Positions 47,207-55,401 of a stretch of 64,000 bases of DNA are shown one piece after another. Positions within the stretch are counted from its first letter, which is position 1. Each line of letters starts with the position of its first letter. Origin of the DNA: Erwinia sp. E602 (GTDB taxonomy: Bacteria; Pseudomonadota; Gammaproteobacteria; Enterobacterales; Enterobacteriaceae); NCBI RefSeq assembly GCF_018141005.1, contig NZ_CP046582.1, positions 3,286,001 to 3,350,000 of the forward strand, read 5' to 3'. The position numbers and the translations under genes are program-made. Below the pieces are notes generated by a model. That model had not been told where the DNA came from, ran no database searches, and worked only from the letters and a program-made list of their open reading frames with translations.

Positions 47207-47644
47207 ATGTCGCAGTTGCAGCAGGCCACACTCGATCGGCTGGTGAGTTTTTACCGGTCGCTGGACGCTCGCCCTCTGTCAGAACTGGCAGAGATTTATC
47301 ATCCTGAGATTTGCCTGCGCGATCCGGTGGGCGTACACCAGGGTCTGCCGCAGCTGGAACACTACTTCGCCAGCCTGCTGAAAAACCTGCGCTACTGCCG
47401 GTTTGACGTCACCTTAGCCCGTCAGTTTGACGATGACGCACTGCTGCTATGGCGGATGGACTTTGCCCACCCCGCCCTGCAGCGCGGTGCCGCGCAGCAG
47501 CTGGAGGGCAGCAGCTACCTGAAGTTTACCGATGACAAAATTCACTTCCAGCAGGATTACTACGACCTGGGCGCGATGCTGTACGACAGGCTGCCGCTAC
47601 TGGGGACGGTAACCGGGCTGATTAAGCGGCGGTTACGACCATGA
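47207..47644 (+). CDS. SnoaL/NTF2-like protein
   Basis: A 145-residue protein with the cone-shaped NTF2-like fold expected from LDRLVSFYRSLDARPLSELA, followed by IYHPEICLRDPVGVHQGL. It matches the SnoaL-like polyketide cyclase-type family, whose members include isomerases and non-enzymatic binders. Its start lies ten bases after the regulator stop, and it overlaps the SDR gene by four bases. Acidic residues that might act in catalysis (His/Asp in YHPEICLRDP) are present, but no reaction is established. Confidence 0.82.
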   Translation: MSQLQQATLDRLVSFYRSLDARPLSELAEIYHPEICLRDPVGVHQGLPQLEHYFASLLKNLRYCRFDVTLARQFDDDALLLWRMDFAHPALQRGAAQQLEGSSYLKFTDDKIHFQQDYYDLGAMLYDRLPLLGTVTGLIKRRLRP

Positions 47645-48363
47645 ATCGTGTACTGATTACCGGGGCCAGCTCCGGCATTGGCCACCAGCTGGCGCTGGAC
47701 TACGCTGCCGACGGCTGGCAGGTCACCGCCTGCGGGCGCGACGCGCAGCGGCTGGCGACACTGACCGCCCGCCATCCGGGCATCGATCTGTGCCTGTTTG
47801 ATATGACCGATCTGGCCGATACCCACGCGGCGTTAGAGGGCCGCACGGCGGAGCTGGTGATCCTCTGCGCGGGCAGCTGCGAGTACCTCGACAACGGCGT
47901 GGTGGAAGCGGCCAAAGTCCAGCGGGTGATGCAGACCAACTTTATCGGCCCGGTCAACTGCCTTGAGGTGCTGCTGCCACAGATGGCCGCCGGCAGCCGG
48001 GTGGCGCTGGTCGGCTCGACCGCCGGTCTGGTCCCGCTGCCGCGTGCGGAAGCGTACGGAGCCTCTAAGGCCGCGCTGGCCTATTTTGCCCGCAGCCTCG
48101 CGCAGGATCTGCAGTGGCGGCAGATTGGCATCAGCCTGGTGCTGCCGGGGTTTGTTGATACCCCGCTGACCCGGCGTAATGATTTCGCGATGCCGATGAT
48201 GATTACCGTCAGCCGGGCATCAAAGTACATCCGCCGCGGCCTCGCCCGCGGACGGGCTGAAATCGCATTTCCGCGGTTGTTTGCGTTTATTCTGCAGGTG
48301 ACCTCCCGGCTGCCACAGCGCCTGCAACGCCGCCTTACCCAGCGCATGACGAGGTCATCTTGA
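47641..48363 (+). CDS. Short-chain dehydrogenase/reductase
   Basis: NAD(P)-dependent oxidoreductase of 240 residues. The Rossmann glycine motif is GASSGIGHQ near the N-terminus, followed by LCAGS (the NAG-type strand), a catalytic Ser in VGSTAGLVPLP and the YGASK Tyr/Lys pair (AEAYGASKAALAYFARSL). The C-terminal membrane-like basic tail is typical of lipid-associated SDRs. Overlaps of four bases with both neighbours (ATGA and TTGA) indicate tight coupling. The substrate is not known; it probably acts on an oxidised lipid intermediate. Confidence 0.88.
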   Translation: MNRVLITGASSGIGHQLALDYAADGWQVTACGRDAQRLATLTARHPGIDLCLFDMTDLADTHAALEGRTAELVILCAGSCEYLDNGVVEAAKVQRVMQTNFIGPVNCLEVLLPQMAAGSRVALVGSTAGLVPLPRAEAYGASKAALAYFARSLAQDLQWRQIGISLVLPGFVDTPLTRRNDFAMPMMITVSRASKYIRRGLARGRAEIAFPRLFAFILQVTSRLPQRLQRRLTQRMTRSS

Positions 48364-49625
48364 GGATAGCAATCATAGGAAGTGGCATTGCCGGGCTGAG
48401 CTGCGCCTGGAAACTGGCGTCGCGCGCCGGGGTTGACCTGTACGAGGCCGGGCCGCGCCCCGGCGGGCATACCGCCACCGTTGACGTCGAGCTGGACGGG
48501 CAGCAGTGGGCAATCGACACCGGATTTATCGTCTATAACGACCGTACCTACCCGCGCTTTCTGGCGCTGCTCGATGAGTTAGGCATCACCAGCCAGCCCA
48601 CCGAGATGAGTTTTTCGGTACGCAACAACCGCAGCGGGCTGGAGTACAACGGCCATACGCTGAGCACGCTGTTTGCCCAGCGCAGCAACCTGCTGAAACC
48701 CGGCTTCTGGCACTTTCTCAGCGAAATCCTGCGCTTTAACCGCTGTGCTAAAAAGTGGCTGACGCGCAGCACCGATCGCAGCATCCTCGATGAATTTCTG
48801 CGCCAGCACCGCTTCAGCGATTTTTTCGCCCGCCACTACATCCTGCCGATGGGCGCCGCGATCTGGTCCACCTCGCTGGCCGAAATGCGGCGGATGCCGC
48901 TGGCGCAGTTTCTGCACTTTTTCAACCACCACGGGCTGCTGGACGTCACTCATCGCCCGCAGTGGTTTGTGGTGCCCGGCGGCTCACGCGAGTATATTCG
49001 CCGCCTGATGCCGCGGCTTGGCGAACAGACCCAGGTGTTTCTCAACACGCCGGTGACCCGCGTTACCCGCGATGCGCACGGCGTCACCCTGGAGAGCTCA
49101 CGCGGCAGCCAGCGCTACGACCAGGTGATTTTCGCCTGCCACAGCGATCAGACGCTGCAGTTGCTGGCGGACGCCAGCGAAGCGGAGAGCGATATGCTCA
49201 GCGGCATCCCTTATCGCGCCAATGAGGTGGTGCTGCACACCGACACCCGGCTGCTGCCGACCGCCCGTGCCGCCTGGGCCAGCTGGAATTACCGGCTGAA
49301 CGACAGCGACGGCGGCGACGAACTGCTCGGCGCCAGCGTCACCTACAACATGAACATCCTGCAGGGGATCCGCGCACCGCACACCTTCTGCGTCACGCTT
49401 AACCCGAGCGAGACCATCGATCCGGATAAAGTTCTGCACCGCTTCAGCTATCACCATCCGCAGTTTGGCCTGCGCAGCCCGCTGGCGCAGCAGCAGCGGC
49501 TGCAGCTCAACGGCGATAACCGCAGCTGGTTCTGCGGAGCCTGGAGCTACAACGGCTTTCACGAAGACGGGGTGCGCAGCGCGCTGGACGTGGTGGCCGG
49601 TATGGAACAGCGGGGCCTGCTGTGA
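48360..49625 (+). CDS. FAD-dependent amine-oxidase-like oxidoreductase
   Basis: Predicted FAD enzyme of 421 residues in the NAD(P)-binding/amine-oxidase superfamily, the COG2907 type. The dinucleotide motif is IGSGIAGLSCAWKL at 6-19, with RPGGHTATVDVELDG after it and a C-terminal FAD contact WSYNGFHEDGV. The start is TTG at 48360, overlapping the SDR stop (TTGA); no ATG keeps the N-terminal glycine motif. Relatives lie beside DUF1365 and cyclopropane-synthase-like genes in many Proteobacteria, and are proposed to desaturate or oxidise acyl chains; this is inference. Confidence 0.88.
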   Translation: MRIAIIGSGIAGLSCAWKLASRAGVDLYEAGPRPGGHTATVDVELDGQQWAIDTGFIVYNDRTYPRFLALLDELGITSQPTEMSFSVRNNRSGLEYNGHTLSTLFAQRSNLLKPGFWHFLSEILRFNRCAKKWLTRSTDRSILDEFLRQHRFSDFFARHYILPMGAAIWSTSLAEMRRMPLAQFLHFFNHHGLLDVTHRPQWFVVPGGSREYIRRLMPRLGEQTQVFLNTPVTRVTRDAHGVTLESSRGSQRYDQVIFACHSDQTLQLLADASEAESDMLSGIPYRANEVVLHTDTRLLPTARAAWASWNYRLNDSDGGDELLGASVTYNMNILQGIRAPHTFCVTLNPSETIDPDKVLHRFSYHHPQFGLRSPLAQQQRLQLNGDNRSWFCGAWSYNGFHEDGVRSALDVVAGMEQRGLL

Positions 49626-50335
49626 ACAGCCTGCTCTACAGCGGCCACGTGCGCCATCGCCGCTTTACCCCGGTCGATCACCGGTTCAGCTACCGCATCT
49701 TTATGCCGCTGATCGATCTGGATGAGCTGCCGCTGCTGCATAAGGCAGGCATCGGCCGCCGTCGTTTCAACGCCGCCAGCTTCTGCGCCGACGATTACCT
49801 CGGCGGCGGCGACATCAAACAGCGGGCGCAGACGCGCATCGCGGAGCTGACCGGCGAACGGCTCAGCGGCCGGGTGCTGCTGCTGACCCAGCTGCGCTAT
49901 TTCGGCTGTTCATTCAATCCGGTCAATTTCTACTACCTTTATGATGAGGCGGGTGAACTGCGCTGGATGCTGGCGGAGGTGAGAAACACGCCGTGGAACG
50001 AGCGCCATACTTACGCGGTTAAGCCGGACGGCAGTGAAACCACCGAAAAAGCGTTTCACGTCTCGCCGTTTAACCCGCTGGAGATGGTGTATCACTGGCG
50101 GCTCTCGCCGCCGGGCAGGTCGCTGACCGTACATATTGAAAATCACCGTGAAGGTCGCGAGTTTGACGCCACGCTGCACCTGCGCAGCCAGCCGCTTACC
50201 CGCCCTAACCTGCGCCATTTTCTCTGGCGATTTCCGCTGATGACCGTTCGCACCGCGCTGGCCATTTACTGGCAGGCGTGGAAATTATGGCGCAAGGGTG
50301 CGCCGGTCTATGACCATCACAAGCCGGAGAAATAA
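49622..50335 (+). CDS. DUF1365 family protein
   Basis: Protein of 237 residues with the DUF1365 pattern: NSLLYSGHVRHRRFTPVDHR at the start, FGCSFNPVNFYYLYD in the middle and EVRNTPWNERHTY later. Its biochemical role is not established. It begins with GTG at 49622, overlapping the oxidoreductase stop (GTGA). DUF1365 genes are almost always found between the FAD enzyme and the cyclopropane-synthase-like gene, so it probably acts on the same lipid. Confidence 0.88.
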   Translation: MNSLLYSGHVRHRRFTPVDHRFSYRIFMPLIDLDELPLLHKAGIGRRRFNAASFCADDYLGGGDIKQRAQTRIAELTGERLSGRVLLLTQLRYFGCSFNPVNFYYLYDEAGELRWMLAEVRNTPWNERHTYAVKPDGSETTEKAFHVSPFNPLEMVYHWRLSPPGRSLTVHIENHREGREFDATLHLRSQPLTRPNLRHFLWRFPLMTVRTALAIYWQAWKLWRKGAPVYDHHKPEK

Positions 50336-50338
50336 AAC

Positions 50339-51568
50339 ATGCCTGGCACCGACGTAAGCCTGACGCGCCGCACAAAAGGCGGCAAACGTTTTTCCGCCTC
50401 GCGACGGATCCTGTTTTCACTGCTGCAGCATATTGAAGGTGCGGGCCTGCTGCTGCACGACCCGCTGCTCGGCAGGCAGTTCTTTGGCGACCCACAGGCG
50501 GCGCTGCAGGCGGAAGTGGTGGTAAGCCGCTCCAGAGTCTATCGCCGGGTGCTGCTTGGCGGCAGCATTGCGGCGGCTGAAAGCTGGATGGATGGCGACT
50601 GGCACACGCCGGATCTCACCGCGGTGATCCAGACGCTGGCGCAGAACATGGCGGTCACCGACCGGATGGAGTCCCGCTTCAGCTGGCTGAGCACGCCGCT
50701 GAACCAGCTGCTGCACGCCCTGCGGCGCAACAGCGTGCGCCAGGCGCAGCGCAATATCGCCGCCCACTACGATCTCGGCAACGATTTCTACCGCGCCTTT
50801 CTCGATGATGCCATGCTCTACTCCAGCGGCTGGTACCCGCAGCCGGAGATGACGCTGGAGCAGGCACAGCAGGCGAAAATGCGCCGGCTGTGCGACCAGC
50901 TGGCGCTCGGCCCGCAGGATCACCTGCTGGAGATCGGCAGCGGCTGGGGGGCGATGGCGGAGTTTGCCGCCCGCGAATATGGCTGCCGGGTGACCACCAC
51001 CACCATCTCGCGCGAACAGTATGCCTGGTGCTGCCAGCGTATTGCCGCCGCCGGACTCAGCGACCGGGTCACCGTGCTGTGCGAAGATTACCGCCACCTC
51101 AGCGGACAGTTCGACAAAATCGTCTCGATCGAGATGATTGAAGCGGTGGGCAAAGCCTATATCCCGCTGTTTATACGCCGCTGCCAGCAGCTGCTGAAGC
51201 CCGGTGGCCGGCTGGCGCTGCAGGCGATCACCATCAGCGAAGAGCGGCTGACCAGCTACAGCCGCGGGGTGGACTTTATCCAGCGCTATATTTTCCCCGG
51301 CGGCTTTCTGCCGGCCATCAGCCTGCTGCAAAAAACGGTTAACGAGGTCAGTGACTTTGTGCTCACCGACCGGCTGGAGATCGGCGCTGACTATGCGCGC
51401 ACCCTGCAGCAGTGGCGGCAGCGTTTCGACAGCGCCTGGCCGCAGCTGGCGCAGGGGCAGTTTGATGAACGCTTCCGCCGCATGTGGCTGTTCTATCTCT
51501 GCTACTGCGAAGCCGGTTTTCACGCGCGCACCATCGGCACCGTGCAACTGACCCTGCAGCGGCCATGA
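50339..51568 (+). CDS. Cyclopropane-fatty-acid synthase-like SAM methyltransferase
   Basis: SAM-dependent enzyme of 409 residues similar to Cfa along its length. SAM motif I is LEIGSGWGAM at 197-206, with HYDLGNDFY at 143-151 and YIFPGGFLP near 317. Of the residues that hold bicarbonate in E. coli Cfa, Glu239, Ile268 and Tyr317 are kept (Glu268, Ile297, Tyr352), but Cys139 is Ser163 and His266 is Gln295. It may therefore methylate without closing a cyclopropane ring. It starts three bases after the DUF1365 stop and overlaps DUF2878 by four. Confidence 0.9.
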   Translation: MPGTDVSLTRRTKGGKRFSASRRILFSLLQHIEGAGLLLHDPLLGRQFFGDPQAALQAEVVVSRSRVYRRVLLGGSIAAAESWMDGDWHTPDLTAVIQTLAQNMAVTDRMESRFSWLSTPLNQLLHALRRNSVRQAQRNIAAHYDLGNDFYRAFLDDAMLYSSGWYPQPEMTLEQAQQAKMRRLCDQLALGPQDHLLEIGSGWGAMAEFAAREYGCRVTTTTISREQYAWCCQRIAAAGLSDRVTVLCEDYRHLSGQFDKIVSIEMIEAVGKAYIPLFIRRCQQLLKPGGRLALQAITISEERLTSYSRGVDFIQRYIFPGGFLPAISLLQKTVNEVSDFVLTDRLEIGADYARTLQQWRQRFDSAWPQLAQGQFDERFRRMWLFYLCYCEAGFHARTIGTVQLTLQRP

Positions 51569-52044
51569 GCGGCCGCCGCTTTGCGGGCCTGACCCTGGCG
51601 TTCAACCTGTTCTGGACGCTGGCGGTGAGCCTGCGCGATGCGGCGACTATCCCCCTGCTGCTGCTGGCGCTGCTGGCCTGGCTGTGCAGCCCGCCGGCGC
51701 GCAGGTTACCGCTGCTGCTGCTGGCCGCCCTTGGGGTGGCGATAGACGGACTGTGGCTGCGGTGCGGGCTGTTCAGCTTTAACAGCAGCGCCACGTTCCC
51801 CGGCTGGATGCTGGCGCTCTGGCTGGCCTTTGCCTGCTGGTGGCCGCTGTTTCTGCAGCGCTACCGGCTGACATGGCCGTGGCTGATGGGGCTCGGCGCG
51901 CTGAGCGGCCCGTTCTCTTACTACATTGGCGAGCGTCTTGGCGCCATGCAGCTGCACCAGCAGGGCTGGCAGGTGTTTACTCTGCTTGCCATCGGCTGGG
52001 CGCTGCTGCTGCCCGCCAGCCGAAAGCTGATACCGGGTACCTGA
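51565..52044 (+). CDS. DUF2878 membrane protein
   Basis: Inner-membrane protein of 159 residues with four to five hydrophobic helices and short loops, of the DUF2878 family. The start at 51565 overlaps the methyltransferase stop (ATGA); an ATG at 51484 lies inside that gene. Segment GPFSYYIGERLGAM near the C-terminus is the conserved signature. No function is known. Its stop codon TGA is the first three bases of the heptanucleotide repeat tract, so repeat length changes would not alter the protein. Confidence 0.85.
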   Translation: MSGRRFAGLTLAFNLFWTLAVSLRDAATIPLLLLALLAWLCSPPARRLPLLLLAALGVAIDGLWLRCGLFSFNSSATFPGWMLALWLAFACWWPLFLQRYRLTWPWLMGLGALSGPFSYYIGERLGAMQLHQQGWQVFTLLAIGWALLLPASRKLIPGT

Positions 52045-52167
52045 AGGCTGAAGCCCGAAGCCCGAAGCCCGAAGCCGGAAGCCTGAAGCCCGAAGCCCGA
52101 AGCCTGGAGCCTGGAGCCTGAAGCCCAAAGCCCGAAGCCTGAAGCCTGAAGCCTGAAATCTGAAGTC
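52042..52167 (+). repeat. Heptanucleotide tandem repeat, 18 units of TGAAGCC/CGAAGCC
   Basis: Eighteen consecutive 7-base units run from 52042 to 52167, most of them TGAAGCC or CGAAGCC with single variants (GGAAGCC, TGGAGCC, CAAAGCC, TGAAGTC). The tract starts at the DUF2878 stop and ends 51 bases before the next gene. It is the only long spacer inside an otherwise overlapping operon. Confidence 0.95.
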
Positions 52168-52218
52168 TGCTGGCAGAATCTGAATCTGTAACGACCAAAA
52201 TGCGCTGCGGAGGTTGCG

Positions 52219-52734
52219 ATGAAAACCATGCTGTGCCTGCTGTTGCTGTTCTGTACACCGCCGCTGCTGGCCAGCGACTGGCTGCGCTGGCATAACGTCG
52301 GGCGGGCTACGCTGAGCTGGGGGCCGTTTACTCTGTACGACTCGCAGCTGCTGACGCCCGACGGACGCTGGCAGCCGCAGCGCTGGCCGCTGGCGCTGGT
52401 GATCACCTACCGTCGCGATATCACCCGTCAGTCGCTGCTGGAGGCAACCCAGGAGCAGTGGCAGGCGCAGCAGATCGGCAGCGCGCCGCAGCGCCAGCGC
52501 TGGCTGCAGCAGCTGAGCACGCTGTGGCCGGACGTCAGCAACGGCGATCGGCTGGCGTTCCAGGCGGACGAGCGCGGCGGACAGTTCTTCTGGCAGCCGG
52601 CCGGCACCCGCACGCCGATCGAACCGCTGGAGCCGCGCTTCGACGCGGCGTTCCGCGACGCTTTCCTTGCTATCTGGCTGTCAGAAAAAACCCAGTACCC
52701 TGACCTGCGTCAGCAACTTACCGGAGATCAATAA
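52219..52734 (+). CDS. Exported chalcone-isomerase-like protein
   Basis: Periplasmic protein of 171 residues with a signal peptide (MKTMLCLLLLFCTPPLLA, cleavage near 18). The mature part has GRATLSWGPFTLYDSQLLTP and ALVITYRRDITRQSLLEATQ, the pattern of bacterial chalcone-isomerase-like proteins, many of which bind fatty acids rather than isomerise flavonoids. The preceding GCGGAGGTTGCG gives a fair ribosome site. It overlaps the next gene by one base (TAATG). Taken with the operon, a fatty-acid binding role in the periplasm is likely. Confidence 0.82.
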   Translation: MKTMLCLLLLFCTPPLLASDWLRWHNVGRATLSWGPFTLYDSQLLTPDGRWQPQRWPLALVITYRRDITRQSLLEATQEQWQAQQIGSAPQRQRWLQQLSTLWPDVSNGDRLAFQADERGGQFFWQPAGTRTPIEPLEPRFDAAFRDAFLAIWLSEKTQYPDLRQQLTGDQ

Positions 52735-53267
52735 TGTGGCGATCGCTGTTGTTAACCCTGTGCCTGCTGCTGTCCGGCTGCGGCACCGCGCTGGAGTCCT
52801 ATCAGGCCGCCGAGCCGAAAATCGATATTTTTGCCTGGTTTAACGGTGAGTCCCGCGCCTGGGGTATGGTGCAGGACTGGCGCGGCAAGCAGATACGCCG
52901 CTTCGAGGTGACCATTCAGGGCAAAGTGCTCGGCGACACGCTGACGCTGGATGAACGTTTCGTCTATGACGACGGTGAGAAGCAGACCCGCGTCTGGCAG
53001 ATCCACCGGCTGGCAGACGGCAGCTACCGCGGCACCGCCGGCGATATTATCGGCGTAGCCAGCGGACGGGCCAGCGGCAACGCCTTCAACTGGCGCTACG
53101 CCATGACGGTGAAAACCGACGGCAGCAGCTACCAGCTGAACTTCGACGACTGGATCTACCAGCAGGACGCCCGCCATCTGATGAACGTCACTTCGATGAA
53201 AAAATTCGGCGTGGAAGTGGCGCGGGTAACGCTGTTTTTTGCTAAACCCGCCAGCACGGCGCAATAA
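52734..53267 (+). CDS. DUF3833 lipoprotein
   Basis: Predicted lipoprotein of 177 residues: a signal peptide ending in the lipobox LSGC (Cys16), followed by a lipocalin-like beta-rich DUF3833 domain with IDIFAWFNGESRAWGMVQDW and FNWRYAMTVKTDG. It shares the TAATG overlap with the gene before it. Its end marks the last gene that is clearly part of the lipid operon. Function unknown; membrane anchoring and the beta-barrel-like domain suggest handling or sensing of lipid. Confidence 0.86.
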   Translation: MWRSLLLTLCLLLSGCGTALESYQAAEPKIDIFAWFNGESRAWGMVQDWRGKQIRRFEVTIQGKVLGDTLTLDERFVYDDGEKQTRVWQIHRLADGSYRGTAGDIIGVASGRASGNAFNWRYAMTVKTDGSSYQLNFDDWIYQQDARHLMNVTSMKKFGVEVARVTLFFAKPASTAQ

Positions 53268-53282
53268 AATCGCCGTTACGGC

Positions 53283-53311
53283 TTAATTCTGTCCGGTGAA
53301 GGGGGTATAAT
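53283..53311 (+). promoter_or_regulatory. Candidate promoter of the small membrane protein gene
   Basis: TATAAT at 53306-53311 is perfect; TTAATT at 53283-53288, 17 bases upstream, is a weak -35. Confidence 0.45.
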
Positions 53312-53341
53312 TCGCCCTCCCCGGACTCAACAGGTTACATA

Positions 53342-53446
53342 ATGAACTGGCAAAAAATTGGCGTGGTAACGATGTTTGTGCTGATGGCACTCGGTGGGAT
53401 TGGTGGCGTGATGCTGACCGGCTATACGCTGATCCTCTACTCCTGA
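53342..53446 (+). CDS. Small single-pass membrane protein (34 residues)
   Basis: Open frame of 34 codons, opening [19 protein letters not shown]. It has a short polar N-terminus (MNWQK), one hydrophobic glycine-bearing helix from about residue 6 to 32, and a Ser end. I do not recognise it. Support: a plausible promoter with TATAAT 30 bases upstream and a helix of membrane-spanning length. Against: only a weak ribosome site (CAGG). An inverted repeat (CGTCGGC/GCCGACG near 53458-53475) follows. It is possibly the last product of the lipid operon or an independent small protein. Confidence 0.55.
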   Translation: MNWQKIGVVTMFVLMALGGIGGVMLTGYTLILYS

Positions 53447-53547
53447 TCGTCCGCCGTCGTCGGCTGCGGCCGACGTAACCGCCCCCCGCCTACCGCAGGA
53501 AGTGAACACCTCGGCGCCGATCGCAGGATCGGATGACGCACGCGTGG

Positions 53548-54081
53548 CTAGCGGCCAGCGAGAAAACGGCTGAACTCAGCCGGAATACGGGCAAAGGTGT
53601 GCAGAAACCACGGGGTAAAGCGCTGCGGGAAGCGTTCAATTTCTGTCGCCAGCTCGGGCAGCGAGGCGTAGCGCCAGCCGTCGGCCTCCAGCGGATTAGC
53701 CTGCGGTGTCTGGTCACTCAGCGCAAAGAACACGTGCCCGTACTCATGCTCAATCAGGCCGTTGGATAACGGCAGATTGTAGCTCAGCTCAAATACCGGT
53801 TGCAGCGTCAGCGTCAGGCCCATCTCTTCCTGCAGACGGCGCTCCGCCGCGTGCTGCGTCGGCTCCCCGGGGTACGGGTGACCACAGGTGGAGTTACTCC
53901 ACAATCCCCCACAGTGATACTTGCCGCTGGCGCGCTGCTGCAACAGCAGCTGATGGCGGGAGTTAAAGACATAGACGGTGATGGCACGGTGCAACAGCCC
54001 CTTCTCATGCGCCTCCAGCTTCTCCATTTTACCGGTTGGGCGATCGTGGCGATCGACCAGGATCACTTCAATTGCGGACAT
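53548..54081 (-). CDS. idi: Isopentenyl-diphosphate delta-isomerase, type I
   Basis: Interconverts isopentenyl and dimethylallyl diphosphate, precursors of all isoprenoids. The 177 residues of this Nudix-fold enzyme show the catalytic Cys66 in WSNSTCGHP, the metal/catalytic glutamates 111 and 113 in LIEHEYGHVF, His25 and the Nudix-like AAERRLQEEMG. The length is close to E. coli Idi (182). It is a lone gene, not beside carotenoid (crt) genes as in pigmented Pantoea. Downstream and upstream neighbours run in different directions, so it is its own transcription unit. Confidence 0.95.
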   Translation of the reverse strand: MSAIEVILVDRHDRPTGKMEKLEAHEKGLLHRAITVYVFNSRHQLLLQQRASGKYHCGGLWSNSTCGHPYPGEPTQHAAERRLQEEMGLTLTLQPVFELSYNLPLSNGLIEHEYGHVFFALSDQTPQANPLEADGWRYASLPELATEIERFPQRFTPWFLHTFARIPAEFSRFLAGR

Positions 54082-54194
54082 GCGAACTCCTCGTGGCTAA
54101 TCGGCGCTATTCTTGCATAGTCACGCCGATCCCTGCGCATAAATTCGTGCGGTGGCCACCGCCATGCGCCGATCCCGCAGCCAGAGGCTCCGCC

Positions 54195-55304
54195 CTACTC
54201 TTCCGTTTCCACCACCTGCTGGCGGGCGCGGAACACGTGCCCGACGCCGTACTGCAGCAGCCGCGCCACCAGCTCATCTCCGCCGCTCTCCGTCGCGGTG
54301 GCAAACGTCTGCTCCTGGCGGGTAATCGGCGCGGCCCACAGCAGATTAACCTTGTCCCCTTCGCGTTTCGGCAGCGTAAACTGCCCGGCGTCACGCCCGA
54401 GAACCGATGAGAGGATAAAGCCTTCAAAGCCGACCGGAGCCTGCGTCGAACTCACCGTGTGCCCCTCCCCCAGCCAGCTCAGCTGCGACCACGGCAGGTG
54501 GGCAATGCTGGCCAGCCCGCTGGCCATCTGCACCGCGTTATCTTCGGTCATCACCTGTGCATCAATGGCCAGTGCCAGCTCGGTGCGCCGGTGCTGTGGA
54601 GCCAGCTCCTGATAGAGGTAATCCACCCACGGCATCGGCCGGATGCCCATCCCCAGCGTCAGAAACACCCAGCAGCCCTGATGATAGTGCTGAGAGATGG
54701 CCATCGGTGGCCAGCTGCCCCGATCGATGGCGTAATATTTTAACGATTCGCCAAACTGCGCCTCGTAACACTGCAGCATCTCCTGCTGCAATGCCTCCCA
54801 CGGCTGGCCGTCCTGCCAGTCCCGCCAGAACTGGCGATGCTGTTGCGCGCTGGCGTAATTAGGATTGGTGGAGGCCGAACCGAGCGGCGCGGTCAGGCGG
54901 TTCGGCCTGATGCAGCCGGCGGAGAAACTCACCTGCTCCTGCTGATACAGGCTCCAGCCAGGGATCACCGCCAGCAGCTGGCCCTGATACCACAGCGCCG
55001 CGCCGTCGTCACCCGGTTCCCACACCACCTGCAGCGCGGCCGGGTCGAGCATCGGCTCCGCCTGCAGGGTGCGGCAGTATTCGGCGCCGAGCAGCGGCGC
55101 AATGCCCTGCTGCATCGCGGCAAGATCTTCCTCCGCCGGGGCCGGCAGCAGGTTGCGCAGCCAGCAGCCGCGCACGGCAAACTGGCTACGAAATGCTTCA
55201 GCCGGCCAGATGTAGAAGTAGGCCGTCCGCGCATCCTGCTCAACGATGGCGATCAGCGTCTGCTGCTGATTGCTGACCTCAGCAAGGGTGATGGGCTGTG
55301 TCAT
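54195..55304 (-). CDS. Suppressor of fused (SUFU) domain protein
   Basis: Cytoplasmic protein of 369 residues. The C-terminal half has the bacterial SUFU-like pattern: LGMGIRPMPWVDYLYQELAP, followed by RRTELALAIDAQVM, then LPWSQLSWLGEGHTV and FEGFILSS. The first about 180 residues are less typical. Bacterial SUFU domains occur as immunity proteins or in polymorphic toxin loci, but no toxin is seen next to this gene. The gap to the DUF2236 gene is about 97 bases on the same strand. Function unknown. Confidence 0.75.
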   Translation of the reverse strand: MTQPITLAEVSNQQQTLIAIVEQDARTAYFYIWPAEAFRSQFAVRGCWLRNLLPAPAEEDLAAMQQGIAPLLGAEYCRTLQAEPMLDPAALQVVWEPGDDGAALWYQGQLLAVIPGWSLYQQEQVSFSAGCIRPNRLTAPLGSASTNPNYASAQQHRQFWRDWQDGQPWEALQQEMLQCYEAQFGESLKYYAIDRGSWPPMAISQHYHQGCWVFLTLGMGIRPMPWVDYLYQELAPQHRRTELALAIDAQVMTEDNAVQMASGLASIAHLPWSQLSWLGEGHTVSSTQAPVGFEGFILSSVLGRDAGQFTLPKREGDKVNLLWAAPITRQEQTFATATESGGDELVARLLQYGVGHVFRARQQVVETEE

Positions 55305-55401
55305 AACGCCTCAATGATTAGTGTACGGGGTCTTCCCGGAGAATAGGGCAGAATCGCGCGTTATGCCTGCTCAGAACAAGGGTAAAAGTCTCAAAATAGC
55401 C

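Noticed and set aside
52042..52167. CRISPR array
   Set aside because: Units are contiguous 7-mers without unique spacers, and no cas genes are present.
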